Positions 61,601 to 64,000 of a stretch of DNA of 64,000 nucleotides are shown piece after piece. Position numbers and translations under genes: made by a program. The notes below the pieces were generated by a model. The model was not told where the DNA came from, ran no database searches, and saw nothing but the letters and a program-made list of their open reading frames with translations. The DNA comes from an uncultured Methanomassiliicoccales archaeon. Its GTDB lineage: Archaea > Thermoplasmatota > Thermoplasmata > Methanomassiliicoccales > Methanomethylophilaceae. Positions within the stretch are counted from its first letter, which is position 1, and every line of letters starts with the position of its first letter. The DNA is taken from positions 62,001-126,000 of the forward strand of contig CAUFXM010000003.1 in the NCBI GenBank assembly GCA_959597175.1. Direction: 5' to 3'.

Positions 61601-62213
61601 GGACCCTCTCCGTCCCGCCGATGATGAAGTATCCGCCGGGCTCCCTGGGGTCCTCCTTCTGCTTGATGAGCTCCTGGAGGTACTCCTCGTCGGTGAGCGC
61701 GTGCTCCAGGTGCCTCTCCATGACGTCCCTGTTGAGGTTGCATCCCGCGGACTTGACCATCATGGGCAGGTCCCCGACGTGCACCCACTTCTCGCCCTCC
61801 GGCATCTCCTTCTCGATGCCGTCCTCGTAGACCTCGAACCTCACGTAGACCGGTGACATGTAGTTGAGGTTCCTGAGCCTGGCCTCCATGGGGGTGAGCT
61901 CATGGCTGTACCCGTTGGCCTCCATTACCTTCGGCTCGTCTATGCGGATGGTGGGCTTGGACTGCAGGTCGACGTTCCCGTCCTCGTCCCTCCTCCTGCC
62001 GATGTGGATCTCGATGTTCCTTCCGCCGGTCCTCTCGGGGTCCAGCTTGATGATCCCCCTCTCGGCGTCGTCCGTGGGGACTCTGATGTCGTCCACGATC
62101 CTCTGCATCCTGCTGTTGGGGTTGTCGGCAGTGGCGAGGAAGTCGTTGAACGACGCGGTGTGGTGGCTCACTATGTTGCGTTCGGAGAAATACAGTTTTA
62201 CTAGATCCCTCAA
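58611..62213 (-). CDS. rpoB: DNA-directed RNA polymerase subunit B (unsplit)
   Basis: The full-length second-largest subunit in one 1200-residue chain, with no B'/B'' split. Motifs include LCPSETPEGQNCGLVKNAAL, KVRDERIPELGDKFCSRFGQKGV (active-site lysines), and PSRMTIGHVLEMIAGK. Two zinc-type segments are seen: CPCCDHALSPMD with CKWCGEDF mid-chain and CGNPKCGHIAIMDRHGSLYCPVC near the C terminus. It starts at TTG 62213 with GGGGGT upstream. An unsplit B points away from methanogen classes with B'/B''. Confidence 0.97.
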   Translation of the reverse strand: MRDLVKLYFSERNIVSHHTASFNDFLATADNPNSRMQRIVDDIRVPTDDAERGIIKLDPERTGGRNIEIHIGRRRDEDGNVDLQSKPTIRIDEPKVMEANGYSHELTPMEARLRNLNYMSPVYVRFEVYEDGIEKEMPEGEKWVHVGDLPMMVKSAGCNLNRDVMERHLEHALTDEEYLQELIKQKEDPREPGGYFIIGGTERVLITLEDLAPNRVMVEYNEKYGAAVEVAKVFSQKDGYRALTLVEKKKDGMVMVTVPVASGSIPLIALMKALGMESDEEIFETIVSDEAMANIVYANIEASFDKKTYAPNGYHTREDAILFLERNFAAGQAKEYRTKKVESILDRSLLPHLGDTEADRMKKAIFLGRIARSVLELSLGERKEDDKDHYANKRLKLSGDLMEDLFRTSFSSLMKDLKYQLERNWGRKKSEMNIASSIRPDLLTHKLLHALATGNWVGGRAGVSQLLDRTSNLSAMSHLRRITSSLTRSQPHFEARDLHPTQWGRLCPSETPEGQNCGLVKNAALIIDVSEGFPESDIKWMLRELDIESVKSGSGTRVYVNGDLVGVHSDAKKLVSEIRERRRCGLISNEINIRHDEEMGEVIINCDEGRLRRPLLIIKNGRLCITRKHIEGIREGKIRWNDLFREGIIEWVDAEEEEDALVLVDAYDTPKRCPCCDHALSPMDADWMNPGKEGDVVLRCKWCGEDFAVPSKIEPKYTHMEVDPMVILGVASGIVPYPEHNSAPRITMGAGMGKQALGVPTANYRIRPDTRGHLMQYPQVPMVQTQTMQFMGYSHRPAGQNFCIAVLSYHGYNIEDALVMNKSSVQRGLGRSTFMRSYRAEERRYPGGQEDHFEIPSPDIMGARADLAYASLGEDGLISPESEVHGSDVLIGKTSPPRFLEEETDFLTPQKRRETSVTVRPGEKGYVDSVMITESENGSRLVRVKVRDERIPELGDKFCSRFGQKGVVGRLVDQCDMPFTADGVTPDLVVNPHGIPSRMTIGHVLEMIAGKVGSMEGRIIDGTAFSGENEESIRDGLVRNGFARTGKEVMYDGRTGRMIQADVYTGVIFYEKLHHMVSGKMHVRSRGPVQILTRQPTEGRSRQGGLRFGEMERDCLIGHGAAMVIKDRLLDESDGTQQYICGNPKCGHIAIMDRHGSLYCPVCKNNTNIYLVQTSYAFKLLMDELLSLGVAMRLQLEDLR

Positions 62214-62217
62214 ATGT

Positions 62218-62487
62218 TTACCCCCTTGTTACGAGCCTGTACGCCACGAATTCCTGGGCGGTTTCGCTCTCCCTCACGATCTTGACCACGCTCCCCTCCT
62301 CGATCGGGTGGCCGTGGACGCTCTCGAGGACCTTGATGCCCGGGTCGCTCTTCCTGATCTTGGGGAGCTGGTCACGTGTCATGCCCCTTTTCTGGAGCAC
62401 GGCCTCCGCCTCCTCCTCCGTGAGGAGGTGGTGCTCAGGCACGAGATCGTGCTTGAGGACGTTGAACGAGATGTTGTCTGCTGCCAA
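62218..62487 (-). CDS. rpoH: DNA-directed RNA polymerase subunit H
   Basis: The small archaeal/eukaryotic subunit (Rpb5 C-terminal homologue). The 89-residue product includes VLKHDLVPEHHLLTEEEAE, QLPKIRKSDPGIKVL and VVKIVRESETAQEFVAYRLV, the standard H-subunit pattern. A TTG at 62487 is chosen because GGTGA lies 6 bases upstream. A GTG at 62496 overlaps that site. It heads the operon, followed by rpoB after 4 bases. No clear TATA box was found between it and tRNA-Lys. Confidence 0.95.
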   Translation of the reverse strand: MAADNISFNVLKHDLVPEHHLLTEEEAEAVLQKRGMTRDQLPKIRKSDPGIKVLESVHGHPIEEGSVVKIVRESETAQEFVAYRLVTRG

Positions 62488-62597
62488 GTGATTCACCTAC
62501 TTTTGCCCAGCCCGGTCAGCTGGAAATCAGTTTCCGAGAAATGCCTTGCATGCCTTCCTCATACTTGATCCGCCGTTCGATCGCTCATGAAGTCCAT

Positions 62598-62674
62598 TGG
62601 CGGGCCTGAAGGGATTCGAACCCTTGACCACCTGATTAAAAGTCAGATGCTCTACCTAGCTGAGCTACAGGCCC
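62598..62674 (-). tRNA. tRNA-Lys (anticodon TTT)
   Basis: The acceptor arm GGGCCTG pairs with CAGGCCC, D arm AGCTCAGCTAGGTAGAGCA, and the anticodon arm CTGA-CTTTTAA-TCAG gives TTT (lysine). CCA is encoded at 62598-62600. A strong TATA box, ATTATATAC on the minus strand, lies at 62716-62724, 40-50 bases upstream. Confidence 0.97.
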
Positions 62675-62715
62675 ATGGATAGCTTAAGCTTGTGATTCGA
62701 GGGGAAACTCTTATT

Positions 62716-62724
62716 GTATATAAT
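62716..62724 (-). promoter_or_regulatory. TATA box for tRNA-Lys
   Basis: On the minus strand ATTATATAC, about 46 bases before the tRNA 5' end. The interval 62675-62830 also holds the MerR promoter on the other strand (TTTAAGC near 62794) and nothing else. Confidence 0.55.
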
Positions 62725-62830
62725 GCTTTGTCATATCGAAATCGTCGTGAAGCCGGCGGGCCCGGTTGCGACAGGTTAAAATCGACCGAGGGGTTTAAGC
62801 ATCCATCCTGAACCCACCACAGATGTGAGC

Positions 62831-63235
62831 ATGATGAAGATTGCCGAGGTTAGCGAGAAGTACGGAATCCCCCAGGACACCCTCAGATACTACGAGCGCG
62901 AGGGCGTCATCCCCGAGATAAAGAGGGGGAACGGGCACATCCGCGACTACACCGAGGAGGACTGCAAGGCCATCGAGTTCGCGCAGTGCCTCAAGGCCGC
63001 CGGGTTCTCCGTGGAGGAGATCGTCGAGTACCGCAGGCTATCGGCCATCGGGGATGAGACGGTCCCGGACAGGCTCGCGCTGATGCAGAGGAAGAGGGAT
63101 GACATGATCCAGCAGAGGGCGGCCCTGGACAAGGCCCTGGCACTCCTGGACCACAAGATATTCTGCTACGAGAGGGCGGTGAGCACCGGCGTCCTCAGCT
63201 GGGACGACGACCCGAACTGGCATCCTGAAGAGTGA
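62831..63235 (+). CDS. MerR-family transcriptional regulator
   Basis: A 134-residue regulator. MKIAEVSEKYGIPQDTLRYY and EREGVIPEIKRGNGHIRDY form the winged-helix MerR DNA-binding domain (residues 1-70), followed by a coiled-coil dimerisation helix (DRLALMQRKRDDMIQQRAAL). The short C terminus with a single cysteine (KIFCYE) suggests no typical multi-cysteine metal site. It resembles the AdhR/YhjC-like group that often controls aldehyde or electrophile genes. The ATG 62831 or 62834 both fit. The 3' end overlaps the convergent GNAT gene by 41 bases. Confidence 0.87.
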   Translation: MMKIAEVSEKYGIPQDTLRYYEREGVIPEIKRGNGHIRDYTEEDCKAIEFAQCLKAAGFSVEEIVEYRRLSAIGDETVPDRLALMQRKRDDMIQQRAALDKALALLDHKIFCYERAVSTGVLSWDDDPNWHPEE

Positions 63236-63677
63236 GCTCCATCTGGACATCCACCCTGTCGTAACCCCAGGAGGGATCGACCGGCACGTCGACGAAGCCC
63301 TCGCGGCGGTACATGCGTATGGCCCCCTCCAGCGCGGAGTTGGTCAGCAGCACCACCCTGATGCCGCCCCTTCCGCGGATCCCGTCCAGGCAGGCCCTGA
63401 GCATCGCGGTGCCGATGCCGCGGCCCCGCAGATTCTCGGCGGTGGTGAGCTTCTCCAGTTCCCAGACGCCGTCGCCGAGCGGGGAGGCCATGCACGTCGC
63501 CACCACCTCGCCGTCCTCCTCCCCGATGAGCACCAGCGCCCCGTCGGAGACCCTCTCGTCCAGATGCCCGAACAGCTCCAGGTCGTTCTCCTCGAGGCGG
63601 AAGCTCCGCTCGATCCATGCCCTGTTCAGACGGATGAAGCCATCCCTGTGACGGGGCTCGTAGGGGACGATCCTCAA
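63195..63677 (-). CDS. GNAT family N-acetyltransferase
   Basis: A 160-residue GNAT-fold acetyltransferase. The core acetyl-CoA motif is ENLRGRGIGTAMLRACL (Q/RxxGxG/A type), with CMASPLGDGVWELEKL before it and LLTNSALEGAIRMYRREGF as the C-terminal strand-helix. The substrate is unknown. It starts at TTG 63677 within the trmI stop (TTGA overlap), so translation is coupled to the tRNA methyltransferase. The C terminus runs 41 bases into the convergent MerR gene. Confidence 0.85.
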   Translation of the reverse strand: MRIVPYEPRHRDGFIRLNRAWIERSFRLEENDLELFGHLDERVSDGALVLIGEEDGEVVATCMASPLGDGVWELEKLTTAENLRGRGIGTAMLRACLDGIRGRGGIRVVLLTNSALEGAIRMYRREGFVDVPVDPSWGYDRVDVQMELTLQDASSGRRPS

Positions 63678-64000
63678 CTGCTCCCGCCCCTCTTCCTTGC
63701 GAAAACGAGGTACCCGGTATGGCCGAGGGTGTCGAACGACGGCCTCACCCCGCCGGGATGCACCTCCAGATAGCGCTGGATGTTCTCCAGTGCCCTTACG
63801 TCCGCGTAGCCGGCCTCCCTGAGGGCGACGACGGTGGACTCCACCTGGTTCATGTTCGGCACGTATGCGCACAGCCTGCCTCCGGGTCTGAGCCTGGGAT
63901 CCAGGTTCGGCAGGGCCAGCCAGGGATCCGGCATGTCCATGGTGAGAACATCGGCCTGCCAGTCCACCCCGGCATCCATCCCCCTGGCGTCGCCGATGGA
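63674..64000 (-). CDS. trmI: tRNA (adenine-58-N1)-methyltransferase TrmI, C-terminal part (5' truncated by window edge)
   Basis: The C-terminal part of the SAM-dependent tRNA m1A methyltransferase. LTMDMPDPWLALPNLDPRL holds the DxPxPW region, GGRLCAYVPNMNQVEST is a conserved strand-helix, and TLGHTGYLVFARK is the typical last strand. The frame is open to the window edge, so the N-terminal beta domain and SAM motif I are outside. The stop overlaps the TTG start of the GNAT gene. Confidence 0.92.
   Translation of the reverse strand, partial: SIGDARGMDAGVDWQADVLTMDMPDPWLALPNLDPRLRPGGRLCAYVPNMNQVESTVVALREAGYADVRALENIQRYLEVHPGGVRPSFDTLGHTGYLVFARKRGGSS

Noticed and set aside
1..64000. CRISPR arrays, insertion sequences, integrase or phage genes
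   Set aside because: No regularly spaced repeats, no inverted-repeat-bounded transposase frame and no phage-like gene cluster was seen.

Overview
The window is about 64 kb of GC-rich (near 60% by eye) archaeal chromosome. I place it with reasonable confidence in the Thermoplasmatota, most likely a Methanomassiliicoccales-type methanogen. Supporting signs are the archaeal RNA polymerase operon rpoH-rpoB-rpoA'-rpoA''-rpl30e-nusA with an unsplit rpoB (class I/II methanogens usually have split B'/B''), eS17, GatDE, translin, an archaeal NFACT/Rqc2 protein, TATA-type promoters with short or absent leaders, tRNA genes with encoded CCA, and [NiFe]-hydrogenase maturation genes (hypE, hypB). TTG and GTG starts are common.

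Layout. 1-8.7 kb: end of thiI, a small HesB-like protein, a four-gene minus-strand operon (PLP aminotransferase, serA, a DUF6015-like protein, an XPD-type helicase), aspartate aminotransferase divergent from hypE, and a MazG-like protein. 8.7-14.4 kb: a tightly overlapped PEBP / unknown / cstA operon, a DUF1015 protein, tRNA-Thr and a sodium symporter. 14.5-24 kb: an MMPL exporter divergent from its probable TetR regulator, NFACT, two paralogous small membrane proteins, tRNA-Arg, eS17, a TerB-like protein, msrA, thyX and a TraB-family gene whose 3' end looks frameshifted. 24-37 kb is accessory: ABC exporter, monooxygenase-fold protein, SerB-like HAD phosphatase, YdeI-like protein, zinc-finger protein, metallo-beta-lactamase fold, acetyltransferase, MATE exporter, HemK-like methyltransferase, and an HxlR regulator beside iron-sulfur flavoproteins, one of them a truncated duplicate, followed by two tandem MFS paralogues.

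37-45 kb: gatE/gatD, a protein with a HEPN-like RNxxxH motif, hypB behind a perfect inverted repeat, purD-truA, and translin. 45-51.6 kb: the most unusual locus, a 1878-residue STT3/AglB-like membrane protein fused to over 1,000 residues of beta-rich ectodomain. The usual catalytic acidic positions appear substituted. It overlaps a secreted, membrane-anchored partner that lacks a standard start codon at the expected place. 51.7-62.5 kb: pyrF divergent from a radical SAM protein, then the RNA polymerase operon on the minus strand. 62.6-64 kb: tRNA-Lys, a MerR regulator, a GNAT acetyltransferase and the end of trmI.

Serine synthesis is spread over the window: serA with its aminotransferase, a SerB-like phosphatase, and a DUF1015 protein of a family often seen beside serA. 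No CRISPR array, insertion sequence, rRNA gene or integrase was recognised.
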